From NCBI GenBank assembly GCA_017558105.1, contig JAFYWI010000001.1:62001-126000 (forward strand): a DNA stretch of 64,000 nucleotides, read 5' to 3'. The first letter of the stretch is position 1. Each line of letters opens with the position of its first letter. Position numbers and translations under genes: made by a program. Below are positions 53,501-60,680 of this stretch, one piece after another. The stretch is from Clostridia bacterium (GTDB lineage Bacteria > Bacillota > Clostridia > Christensenellales > Borkfalkiaceae). The notes beneath the pieces are model-generated. The model ran no database searches. It was not told the DNA's origin and saw only the letters and a program-made list of their open reading frames with translations.

Positions 53501-53915
53501 AGTCGTAATCGGTATTTTTATTTAACGTTATGCTTAAAATTTCTTTTGGAAAGGTTTGCAACAAACCTTCTATTGTAGAAACAATATATTTTGCACTCTT
53601 AATTTTATTTATTGCGCTTACCCTTGCAAACAAACTTTCTTTACTAAAGGCTTTAGAAAATAACAATATTTCATCTTTTGGTGGAATATAAACTACTTCT
53701 TCGTTAGTTAATTGCGCTAACATAGATTGTATTGATATGGCAGTTACATTATCTTTAACGACGTATAAAACCTTGTTTTCTAGGGTGGCAGACATTAAAA
53801 CCTTAAAAGGTTCTGTAACGCCAAATGCCACCAAAGGTATTCCTTGGTGGGCGTTTTCGCTGAATTCTACTAGCGAATTTTTGGTTTTATTGTTAATTAA
53901 TTTATTTAAAAGCAT
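50523..53915 (-). CDS. mfd: transcription-repair coupling factor
   Basis: Removes RNA polymerase stalled at DNA lesions and recruits UvrA. It has 1130 residues. The N-terminal UvrB-like part has RGDILDVFPI and YKKTEGEIVKGTFNLRGD. The RNA polymerase-interacting domain starts GDYCVHEIHGIGRVLG. The RecG-type translocase has Walker A CGDVGFGKTEVAFRG, DEEQRFGVEHKEKIK, TATPIPRTLHMSLSG, and motif VI GRVGRSDRLAYAYF. The C-terminal D7 domain ends the protein. 31 bp after pth. Confidence 0.97.
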   Translation of the reverse strand: MLLNKLINNKTKNSLVEFSENAHQGIPLVAFGVTEPFKVLMSATLENKVLYVVKDNVTAISIQSMLAQLTNEEVVYIPPKDEILLFSKAFSKESLFARVSAINKIKSAKYIVSTIEGLLQTFPKEILSITLNKNTDYDLQKLLKTLINYGYKKTEGEIVKGTFNLRGDILDVFPINQTTPFRVDFFGDTIESIRIIDENTFRTIGNTESLQIIQCVENIFTEKDFDLIKEILQSAIKSANKNNQTRLKEISADILFAIENKDFSYLSNLSGISENSTDIFSLLPKDTFIVFDEPKRIQERANLLETEFLERVKSLTESGEVPSSSVNQLLTLDYFTLKAKEYKNVAYSTLATNLHFFNPLKIINPQVSGVTDYKLAFKEIFNDCKNWLKTGYTVIIFAGDEKKQEKLISDFSLEGIYANKEYQENTIVVSENKFDKGFIYHELKTVIIGTDNLFTKSLAERKIKPKKQTYFTAPEAGDYCVHEIHGIGRVLGNKKITTTEGTKDYVAVEYAGGDLLYIPVEQLDILTRYLGGVKPRLSKIGGKDFERIKRNAKDSIKKMSFDLKKLYEERQQPVGFKFNSDAELQKIFEDAFPFEETIDQLQASNEIALDMASDKVMDRLVCGDVGFGKTEVAFRGIFRAILNGKQTAMLAPTTILAQQHYNTAIERFKGFGIRIEVLNRFKTEKEQQQILKDLKDGKIEFIIGTHRLLSKDVEFKDLGLLVLDEEQRFGVEHKEKIKLLKKNVDTITLTATPIPRTLHMSLSGIRSISVINTPPKKRLPVQTYVTEETEMLIKDAITREINRGGQAFLLYNRVESIFTFAERIKAIIPNVKLTVVHGRMDERTMEKNVLAFYNGEYDLLVSTTIIENGIDLPRANTLIVIDADRLGLSTLYQLKGRVGRSDRLAYAYFTFKREKVLTENAYERLNAIMEFTEMGSGIKIAMRDLEIRGAGNVLGVEQHGHMDKIGYELYSKLLKEELSGKEESVVELDVRVSSFIPDEYIQSRSAKMAVYKEIAEITCLKDSVEVREWLLDAYGEIPQETENLILIAVIKRLAGELGVEKVVVRSGQVEIFFADFNVFRRQGLKSALDKYSRQTKVNMVGKPSIEFIEEEKTNEQMLSLVYSFLNDVLK

Positions 53916-53946
53916 AAAGTCCTTACGGCTTAAAAATTAGTGTAAA

Positions 53947-54519
53947 TTATGCTTTGCCGTTATATTTTTGCATTATGGCTTGCAACTTTTCGCCACTTGC
54001 AAATTCGTATGCAACCTTACTTGCCACATCGGTTGCTTTATTAAATATTTCTGCGTCTTCTTCTTTTATTTTAGAAAGAACTAAATCTAACAACGGAATT
54101 CTACTTTCTTTGCCTGGGTTAAAACCTACTCTTACCCTAGCAAAATCACTATACCCTAATAGCGCAATTATATTTTTCATGCCGTTGTGCGTTCCAGAAG
54201 AACCACTTTCTCTTATTCTAATAACACCTTTATCTAAATCGAAATCGTCGTAAATAACTAATAAATCTTTTTTGTCTACCTTAAAAAAATTCATAAGTTC
54301 AACAACACTTTCGCCACTTAAATTCATATAAGTTTGTGGCTTTGCTAAAATTACCTTTTCGCCGTTAATTTTAGTTTCTGCTATTAGTGCTTTACATTTA
54401 GTTTTATTAAACTCTACGCCTAAAATTTTAGCCGTTTTGTTAACGCTAATAAAACCTAAATTGTGCAAGGTGTTAGCATATTTTTCTTCTGGGTTTCCTA
54501 ACCCTACTATAAGTTTCAT
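53947..54519 (-). CDS. pth: peptidyl-tRNA hydrolase
   Basis: Frees tRNA from aborted peptidyl-tRNA. It has 190 residues. GLGNPEEKYANTLHNLGF carries Asn9 and the catalytic His19; KPQTYMNLSGESV and VIYDDFDLDKG, the second with the catalytic Asp, follow. SGSSGTHNGMKNI is the tRNA-binding region. It precedes mfd, the common prs-pth-mfd order of this phylum. Confidence 0.97.
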   Translation of the reverse strand: MKLIVGLGNPEEKYANTLHNLGFISVNKTAKILGVEFNKTKCKALIAETKINGEKVILAKPQTYMNLSGESVVELMNFFKVDKKDLLVIYDDFDLDKGVIRIRESGSSGTHNGMKNIIALLGYSDFARVRVGFNPGKESRIPLLDLVLSKIKEEDAEIFNKATDVASKVAYEFASGEKLQAIMQKYNGKA

Positions 54520-54532
54520 AATTACCTAATTA

Positions 54533-54562
54533 AAAAGCCGTTTTAACTAAAAAACGGCTTTT
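54533..54562 (-). terminator. terminator between prs and pth
   Basis: AAAAGCCGTTTT/AAAACGGCTTTT with a 6-nt loop, T-rich tail on the minus strand; it separates prs from pth-mfd. Confidence 0.82.
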
Positions 54563-54576
54563 GTGTACTTTATTTA

Positions 54577-55530
54577 TTAGTCTTCGTAAATTGCAGAAAG
54601 AGATGAGTCTGCATATACCGTTGTAATTGCCCTTGCAAATAGTTTTGCAACAGATAGCACTTTGATTTTTGGATTGTTTTTAACGTAATCTGGCATATCA
54701 ATAGTGTCTAAAACGGCAAGTTCTTTAATTGGAGAGTTTGTAATTCTTTCCATTGCAGGGCCACTAAATACACCGTGTGTACAACAAGCGTAAACTTCTT
54801 TAGCGCCATTTTTAACAAGTGCTTCTGCACCTTGGCAAATAGTGCCGGCTGTGTCTATCATGTCGTCTACCATTAAGCAGGTTTTACCCTTAACGTCGCC
54901 AATAACGTTCATAATTTCAATTGCGTTTGCTTTTGGTCTACGTTTATCTACTATAGCGATAGCGGCATCTACCCTTGAAGCAAAGTTTCTTGCTCTGCCT
55001 ACACTACCAACGTCTGGAGAAACTACTACCCAGTTTTCATCCATTTTGTTCTTGTAGTATTTTGCAAGAGATGGTGCGCCGTACATATGGTCTACAGGAA
55101 TTTCAAAGAAACCTTGAATTTGTGCTGCGTGTAAATCCATTGTTAAAACCCTATCTGCACCAGCAGTAGTTAAAATATCTGCTACTAACTTTGCTGTGAT
55201 TGGGTCACGTGGGCGTGCTTTTCTGTCTTGCCTTGCATAGCCAAAATATGGTATAACTGCCGTAATTCTACCTGCAGATGCACGTTTGCAAGCGTCTATC
55301 ATAATTAATAATTCCATCAAGTTGTCGTTAACAGGTGCTGACGTTGATTGAATAATAAATACGTCTTTACCTCTTACCGTTCTTGGTAGAGTAATACTAA
55401 TTTCGCCGTCTGAAAACTTGCCAACTTCTGCATTAGAAACGGTTAAGTTTAATTCTTTTGCAATTGCTTCTGCCAAAGGCTTGTTAGAGTTGCCACATAA
55501 AATTTCAATTGTGTTGCCGTGTGTAATCAT
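54577..55530 (-). CDS. prs: ribose-phosphate pyrophosphokinase
   Basis: Makes PRPP for nucleotide, His and Trp synthesis. It has 317 residues. Signatures: [65 protein letters not shown], and the PRPP loop [19 protein letters not shown] precedes the ATG, with its own promoter. Confidence 0.97.
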   Translation of the reverse strand: MITHGNTIEILCGNSNKPLAEAIAKELNLTVSNAEVGKFSDGEISITLPRTVRGKDVFIIQSTSAPVNDNLMELLIMIDACKRASAGRITAVIPYFGYARQDRKARPRDPITAKLVADILTTAGADRVLTMDLHAAQIQGFFEIPVDHMYGAPSLAKYYKNKMDENWVVVSPDVGSVGRARNFASRVDAAIAIVDKRRPKANAIEIMNVIGDVKGKTCLMVDDMIDTAGTICQGAEALVKNGAKEVYACCTHGVFSGPAMERITNSPIKELAVLDTIDMPDYVKNNPKIKVLSVAKLFARAITTVYADSSLSAIYED

Positions 55531-55576
55531 TTTATCTTTCTCCTAATGTAACTTTACGTACATATAGTACGCTTAT

Positions 55577-55605
55577 ATTTTACGACTATTATTTATTTAA
55601 GTCAA
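55577..55605 (-). promoter_or_regulatory. prs promoter
   Basis: TTGACT (55605-55600), 17-bp spacer, TAAAAT (55582-55577). Confidence 0.82.
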
Positions 55606-55647
55606 GGCTTTTTTCAATTCATTTCGCATTATTTTAAATATTTATTT

Positions 55648-55682
55648 AAAAAGAAAAATAGGCTTTAATTTTTTGCCTATTT
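55648..55682 (-). terminator. terminator after tadA
   Basis: AAATAGGC/GCCTATTT with an 11-nt A/T-rich loop overlapping the tadA stop, then TTTTCTTTTT on the minus strand. Confidence 0.65.
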
Positions 55683-56126
55683 ATTTCGTTTGTTCTTAAA
55701 ATAATTTTTTATTAGGTTAGAACATTCTTCACTTAATATTCCACCTTCGTATTCGGTAACGTGGTTTAGCCCACTTTCTGTTAAAATATTAAATTTAGAT
55801 TGGGCTGAACCACTTTTTTCTTCGGTTGCACCAAAATAAACCTTTTTTATTCTTGCGTTTACTATTGCACCTGCACACATTGGGCAAGGTTCTAAGGTAA
55901 CGTAAAGTTCAGCGCCGTCTAATCTCCAACTTTTAAGTTTTTTACTTGCCTTATCTATTGCTAAAATTTCTGCGTGGGCAGTTGCTAATTGCTTGCTTTC
56001 CCTTTTATTATAAGCCCTTGCAATAACTTTGCCGTCTTTAACGATAACTGCCCCTATTGGAACTTCGTCTTTTTTTTCTGCTTTTTGCGCTTCTTTTATG
56101 GCAAGGCGCATAAATTTTTCTTTCAT
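55677..56126 (-). CDS. tadA: tRNA-specific adenosine deaminase
   Basis: Makes inosine at tRNA-Arg position 34. The 149-residue deaminase has the zinc site HAE (His51-Glu53, Glu as the proton shuttle) and PCPMC (Cys81, Cys84). Its start overlaps the M14 peptidase stop by 4 bp. Last gene of the CPBP-rlmH-M14-tadA operon. Confidence 0.95.
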   Translation of the reverse strand: MKEKFMRLAIKEAQKAEKKDEVPIGAVIVKDGKVIARAYNKRESKQLATAHAEILAIDKASKKLKSWRLDGAELYVTLEPCPMCAGAIVNARIKKVYFGATEEKSGSAQSKFNILTESGLNHVTEYEGGILSEECSNLIKNYFKNKRNK

Positions 56127-56884
56127 AAATTCTCCAAAAGCGTAATTATAACCAATTTGTTTTTTTGATAAATTTCTTCTAAATTTTCTTCGCCTATTGA
56201 ATGAGATAAACTATCTGCACCCACTTCTAAGGTAAAACTTGGAATTTTTAGGGTTTTAATACACCAATCTTTATAACCACCAAAAGAATTTGGCGTTTCT
56301 TTTACTACGTAGCCCGTTACTCTTTCTAATTCTTTTGCTATTTTATAATCTTTTTTTAACCTTTCACCCGTTTGGTGAAAAGAATAGTAAATTTCTTCAC
56401 CTTTGCTATGATAACTAACGGTAGCGTTTGGCATAATTTTTAAGGTAAAATCTCTTAAAGCCTTACTTTCACTTTCGCTAAAAGGGTTTTTGCCTATATA
56501 ATTTTCATCGCCCTTAAAAGTAGTATTAAATTGCCCTTTGCCCCAGCCTGCATCAAAATTAACGTTTAAGTCTACTTGGTTTGCATTGGCTTTATATAAA
56601 GGTTTATTTTTTAGGCAAATTTCAATGCCGTCTACGTTGACTGCAGGTATAAAATACACGCAACCCTTTTTGCCAAAAAATATAAAATCTTCTATTTGTT
56701 TTAGGGCTAAAAAAGTTGTAATATATTCTCTTGCGTGTATAGAATATTGCACTATAATTTTAGGATAAGGGGTTTTTTCAACCTTAAAATAATAAATTGG
56801 CTTACCCTTTTCGGTATAACCGATATTTCCTTTTTCGCCCTTAAACCCTAAGTAAAAACTATTTAATTTTTCTAAAACGTTCAT
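56123..56884 (-). CDS. M14 family zinc carboxypeptidase
   Basis: A 253-residue cytoplasmic peptidase; no signal peptide is visible. Zinc ligands His50 and Glu53 in QYSIHAREYITT; a third in ATVSYHSKGEEIYYSF; the catalytic Glu in FTLEVGADSLS. It keeps the VNVDGIEICLK motif of the family. M14 peptidases of this size often cut murein peptides (gamma-D-Glu-mDAP type), a likely but unproven role in wall recycling. It sits between rlmH (15 bp) and tadA (overlap). Confidence 0.85.
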   Translation of the reverse strand: MNVLEKLNSFYLGFKGEKGNIGYTEKGKPIYYFKVEKTPYPKIIVQYSIHAREYITTFLALKQIEDFIFFGKKGCVYFIPAVNVDGIEICLKNKPLYKANANQVDLNVNFDAGWGKGQFNTTFKGDENYIGKNPFSESESKALRDFTLKIMPNATVSYHSKGEEIYYSFHQTGERLKKDYKIAKELERVTGYVVKETPNSFGGYKDWCIKTLKIPSFTLEVGADSLSHSIGEENLEEIYQKNKLVIITLLENL

Positions 56885-56899
56885 ACTTTTATAGTATGA

Positions 56900-57373
56900 T
56901 TACTTGTGGTACGCCGTGCCGGAATTTATTGTAAAAGCCCTATAAATTTGTTCTGTTACCATAAGCCTAAACAACGTGTGTGGAAAGGTCATATCTGAAA
57001 AAGAAAGGCTACAATTTGCTTTTTCTTTAATTTTTTTACTCATTCCATAAGAGCCACCTATTACGAAAGTTATAACCCCCGTGCCGTTATCTATTAAACT
57101 TTTAAGTTTTTCGGCAAACGTTTCGCTAGAAAATTTTTTGCCTTGTATTTCAAAAGTTATTACGTAACCTTTTAGGTGTGGCAAAATTCTTTCGGCTTCT
57201 TTTTCTAAAATGTTTTTTATTAAGCCTTCGTCTACTTTAGTATAATTTTCTTCTTCTACTTCTATTATTTTGAATTCGCAAAAACGGCTTAGCCTTTTAG
57301 CATATTCTTTTATTCCGTTAAAAAAATATTCTTCCTTAACCTTACCAACGGCTACTAAATTTATTTTAATCAT
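56900..57373 (-). CDS. rlmH: 23S rRNA (pseudouridine1915-N3)-methyltransferase
   Basis: A SPOUT-fold methylase that acts on assembled 70S ribosomes. I start it at MIKINLVAVGKVKEEYFFNG (157 aa, family length); its ATG overlaps the upstream TGA stop (ATGA). The knot region has TFVIGGSYGMSKKIK and the end reads MTFPHTLFRLMVTEQIYRAF...YHK, where the C-terminal Tyr-His-Lys is diagnostic. Confidence 0.95.
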   Translation of the reverse strand: MIKINLVAVGKVKEEYFFNGIKEYAKRLSRFCEFKIIEVEEENYTKVDEGLIKNILEKEAERILPHLKGYVITFEIQGKKFSSETFAEKLKSLIDNGTGVITFVIGGSYGMSKKIKEKANCSLSFSDMTFPHTLFRLMVTEQIYRAFTINSGTAYHK

Positions 57374-58254
57374 AACAACCCACCAACTATTAATAGTAAA
57401 CAAAACAACACGCCAAACGCGCCGTAAATTATTACGTTTATGTTTTTTGCGCCCTTTAATGCCTTTTTAGTTGTTTCTTCTACCCCTTTATGAACGAAGA
57501 TAAAAAGCAAAATACTAACGGCAAGTAAAATTAAACCAAGCGATATTATAAAAATACTATAAAAGTTTATTACTACGCCAACGTATTCTAAGGTAATTAT
57601 TAAAAAATTGTTTATAAAATGCAATATTATGCTTGGAAAAATACTTTTGCTTTGTATAAATATTGCACCTAAGAAAATTCCGTAAATAAATTGATATACT
57701 AATTGCGCTAAAGAGCCGTGATACAAAGAGAAAAATAAACTTGAAATAATTAGTGAAAAAACGCCACCACAATCTTTTAAGGAAGTTAGCAAAAAGCCCC
57801 TAAAAAACAACTCTTCAAAAATAGCAGGTATAACTGCCAATACTAAAACGTATGCCAAATAAGAAATAAAACTATTTACTTTTATATTTATTCCACTTGG
57901 TTTAACACCTATACTGTTTAAGCCTTTAACAATTAAATCGTTAACGAAGCCAAAGGCAAAAAACATACCAATAGAAACTAATAATACCGTTATAATTACA
58001 AGTGGGTTAAACTTTTTTACCCCTAAAGTTTGCTTAAAACCTAAATTGAAATAGTTAAGTAAAATTGCCAACGTTAAAATTATAGAAATTGGGCTTATTA
58101 AACCTTTTAGCAAGGTGTTTAATATAGAAGTTTTTTCTATAAAACTATCTATAACCCCCTGCAAAACGAAGGCTAAAATTATATATATAAATATTAGGGC
58201 GCTATAACCTATTCCGCCTATTTTAGAATTGCTTAAAAACTTTTCTTTTTTCAT
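57370..58254 (-). CDS. CPBP family intramembrane metalloprotease
   Basis: A 294-residue membrane protein with about eight membrane segments. The glutamic protease motifs of the CAAX/CPBP family are present: EELFFRGFLLTSL, SLFFSLYHGSLAQL and PSIILHFINNFLI. I start it at MKKEKFLSNSKIGG, with AAAGG 5 bp upstream; the upper start (58284) has no such site. Relatives cleave membrane proteins or confer bacteriocin immunity; the role is unknown. Heads the operon with rlmH. Confidence 0.85.
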   Translation of the reverse strand: MKKEKFLSNSKIGGIGYSALIFIYIILAFVLQGVIDSFIEKTSILNTLLKGLISPISIILTLAILLNYFNLGFKQTLGVKKFNPLVIITVLLVSIGMFFAFGFVNDLIVKGLNSIGVKPSGINIKVNSFISYLAYVLVLAVIPAIFEELFFRGFLLTSLKDCGGVFSLIISSLFFSLYHGSLAQLVYQFIYGIFLGAIFIQSKSIFPSIILHFINNFLIITLEYVGVVINFYSIFIISLGLILLAVSILLFIFVHKGVEETTKKALKGAKNINVIIYGAFGVLFCLLLIVGGLL

Positions 58255-58273
58255 AAAAACCTTTATAAATTTA

Positions 58274-58301
58274 ATTTTAAACATAAAAACGCTTTTGTCA
58301 A
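58274..58301 (-). promoter_or_regulatory. promoter of the CPBP-rlmH-M14-tadA operon
   Basis: TTGACA (58301-58296), 16-bp spacer, TAAAAT (58279-58274). Confidence 0.75.
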
Positions 58302-58371
58302 TTAAATAATTAAAAATACAAGATATATTTGTTTTAATTCCTTCATAAAATACTTTAGGATGGTGAAAAAA

Positions 58372-59043
58372 ATGAAAGTATTAAAAAAGTTATTTATTAT
58401 GGTTTGCGCCTTAAGTTTTTTAACGTTAATAGGTTGCTCTAACCAACTTAATTTAAGCAACTACGTTAGCCAGTTAAAAAGCAATATTTACGAAGGCACT
58501 TTTAACGATTTAACCGTTATGGCAAACTACGGCTTTATAGAAGATAATTCTGCTAACGATGGCGTTGTTAATAAAACAAATTATTATTTAACGGTTAAAC
58601 TTTTAAATAAGCAAACCGATTATTCTACCTATACCTTAAAGTTTTGCCAAGATGGCAACGAATATGAAAAAAAGTTTGAACTAAACCCTATTTCTAACTC
58701 TTTTTCTGCCACTATTTTTATATCGCCTTTTTCGGCTAATAGTTTTGAAATTACCATTATAAATTCTTCTACTCAACAAGTGGTTAAGTTAAATTCAATA
58801 TTACCTAAAAACACTTTAACCCCTGAAGTTGCGCTAAAAAAACTACAAGAGCAACAACCTTCTTTAATTAAAAATTATTTAGACGAAAATGGTAATTTTA
58901 AGGCAGAAATTATACAAAGGGTTTTGGTTAAAGATAACCACCCCTACTATTACGTTGGCATTGTTGAAAATTCTTCTAACACCAAAGCAATGTTATTAGA
59001 TGGTTTTACCGGCGAAGTGTTAGCAATTAGAAATGTGTTTTAA
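58372..59043 (+). CDS. lipoprotein of unknown function, PepSY-like C-terminus
   Basis: A 223-residue protein (227 from the ATG at 58360). I prefer the later ATG because AGGATGGTG, close to an ideal binding site, lies just before it. The signal (KLFIMVCALSFLTLIGC) has a lipobox LIGC. The C-terminal 65 residues (VALKKLQEQQPSLIKNYLDEN, YYVGIVENSSNTKAMLLDGFTGEVLAIRN) resemble a PepSY domain, which often guards against proteases. The central region is unrecognised. It is divergent from the CPBP protease. Confidence 0.68.
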   Translation: MKVLKKLFIMVCALSFLTLIGCSNQLNLSNYVSQLKSNIYEGTFNDLTVMANYGFIEDNSANDGVVNKTNYYLTVKLLNKQTDYSTYTLKFCQDGNEYEKKFELNPISNSFSATIFISPFSANSFEITIINSSTQQVVKLNSILPKNTLTPEVALKKLQEQQPSLIKNYLDENGNFKAEIIQRVLVKDNHPYYYVGIVENSSNTKAMLLDGFTGEVLAIRNVF

Positions 59044-59110
59044 CTTTCATATGTACACATATTAACTTGCTAATATGCGCATAATTTAATAAATTTTTTT
59101 AATATAATGA

Positions 59111-59139
59111 AGTTGGCTAAAAAAATTAGCCAACTTTTT
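59111..59139 (+). terminator. terminator of the lipoprotein gene
   Basis: AGTTGGCTAA/TTAGCCAACT with a 5-A loop and a TTTT tail. Confidence 0.85.
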
Positions 59140-59190
59140 ACATTTTTTAACCTTTATTTTAATAAAACGCCTACGTTTTGCCTTTTTTAA

Positions 59191-59219
59191 TTGATTAATT
59201 TGTTTTTTTAATATATAAT
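59191..59219 (+). promoter_or_regulatory. promoter of the O-antigen-ligase-type gene
   Basis: TTGATT (59191-59196), 17-bp spacer, TATAAT (59214-59219). The RNA start predicted 7 bp later is the A of the ATG itself, implying a leaderless mRNA. Confidence 0.75.
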
Positions 59220-59225
59220 TTACTT

Positions 59226-60614
59226 ATGGTCATTAAACAAGCACTTCAAAACGTTAAAAATTATATACTAGATTTTATTTACACACCTACCTATATAGTT
59301 ATGGTGGCATTATTGGTGTTGTTTTTTTACCTAGTTAACCTACCGTTAATAATGTTGGGTTTAATGGTTTTGCTTGCTTCTTTTATTTTTATAGAAAGCG
59401 AAGACTTAACACCTATTTTACCAATGCTATGTATGGTGCTATTTATTTTTAACGATTTACGCATTGCTGCTACAATTGAATTTTACATTGTGCTTTTGCC
59501 TGCTGGTGTTTCTTTAATATACCACTTCTTTAAGTATAAAAGAAAATTAGTTAAAGGCAAACTTATATTGCCTTTAATAATTTATTCTATAGCACTTGCT
59601 TTAGGGGGTATTTTTTCGCCTCATATAAGTTCATATATGACGGGGCTTGCCACCGTTTTAGCGCTAGGGCCTGTAATATTAATTATTTATATTGTTTTTA
59701 GCCAATACGTTATACCACCTAAAAATTTCGATATTAAAAAATACTTTTGCATATTAATTATTTCAATTGCTTTTTTAGTTTCTTTACAACTTGTAACGTT
59801 AATGTTAGAAAAGCTTTCCGTATTATTTGCACAAAACAAACCTTATTCGTTTAAGAAAATTTTAGTTGGTGAACTTGGTTGGGGCAACGTTAACGCAGTT
59901 GCTTGCTTGCTTTTATTTTCTTTGCCGGCAGGGTTTTATTTATTAACCACTTCAAAACATTTTACCGTTAATGTAATTATAATATTTTTAACTTACGTTT
60001 TTATTACTTTAACTCATAGCCAAAGTGTGTTGGGGCTATCTTTAGCATTTTTAATTCCGTTAATTTGGGCTTCTTACAATAGAATGAATAAGACAAACAA
60101 AAAAAACCTACTCGTTTTTTGTGGTTTGATAATTGCATTACTAATAATATGCGTTATAATTTTTAACCAAATGATTCCAAAAGCAATTCATTATTTCAAA
60201 AATGAAATATCAAACGATTCTGGTAGAACGAAATTATATAAAAATGCTTTTGATTTCTTTTGCAAATACCCTATATTCGGCATTGGGCAAGGCTATAACG
60301 CTTTAGGCATAGAACAACTATTTGGAAGAAACGGGAACTTCCACTCTACCCTATTCCACACCCTTGCCACGATGGGTTTATTTGGTTTTATTGCTTACGT
60401 TTATTACTTAGTTAACAGAATTAGAATTTTAGTTGCAAATAATTCTACCTTTAATTTTATGATGTTTATTGCCTTTATTTTATTTGAAATTCACGCAATG
60501 GTAGATGCTTGCGAATTTAACGCAATTCCGTTAATGACTATAGTTACAATAACCTTAGTAGTTGTTGAAAGGTTAAACAACGTAAAAGAAGATAAATTAC
60601 CTTTAAGTTTATAA
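59226..60614 (+). CDS. O-antigen ligase/polymerase-type membrane protein
   Basis: A 462-residue protein with about 12 membrane segments. The Wzy_C-type region around residues 250-400 has THSQSVLGLSLAFLIPLIW and, outside the membrane, NDSGRTKLYKNAFDFFCKYPIFGIGQGYNALG (in segments) then NGNFHSTLFHTLATMGLFGFI, the glycine-rich loop and His seen in polysaccharide ligases and polymerases. It probably polymerises or attaches a surface glycan. No ribosome binding site is visible. Faces the CapD-like gene. Confidence 0.85.
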   Translation: MVIKQALQNVKNYILDFIYTPTYIVMVALLVLFFYLVNLPLIMLGLMVLLASFIFIESEDLTPILPMLCMVLFIFNDLRIAATIEFYIVLLPAGVSLIYHFFKYKRKLVKGKLILPLIIYSIALALGGIFSPHISSYMTGLATVLALGPVILIIYIVFSQYVIPPKNFDIKKYFCILIISIAFLVSLQLVTLMLEKLSVLFAQNKPYSFKKILVGELGWGNVNAVACLLLFSLPAGFYLLTTSKHFTVNVIIIFLTYVFITLTHSQSVLGLSLAFLIPLIWASYNRMNKTNKKNLLVFCGLIIALLIICVIIFNQMIPKAIHYFKNEISNDSGRTKLYKNAFDFFCKYPIFGIGQGYNALGIEQLFGRNGNFHSTLFHTLATMGLFGFIAYVYYLVNRIRILVANNSTFNFMMFIAFILFEIHAMVDACEFNAIPLMTIVTITLVVVERLNNVKEDKLPLSL

Positions 60615-60628
60615 AATTTACAAAAAGT

Positions 60629-60662
60629 AAAAGGGTTGCATTTTGAAATGCAACCCTTTTTT
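60629..60662. terminator. bidirectional terminator
   Basis: AAAAGGGTTGCATTT/AAATGCAACCCTTTT, 2-nt centre (long perfect stem), between convergent surface-glycan genes. Confidence 0.9.
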
Positions 60663-60680
60663 AATTCTAATTAAATATTT

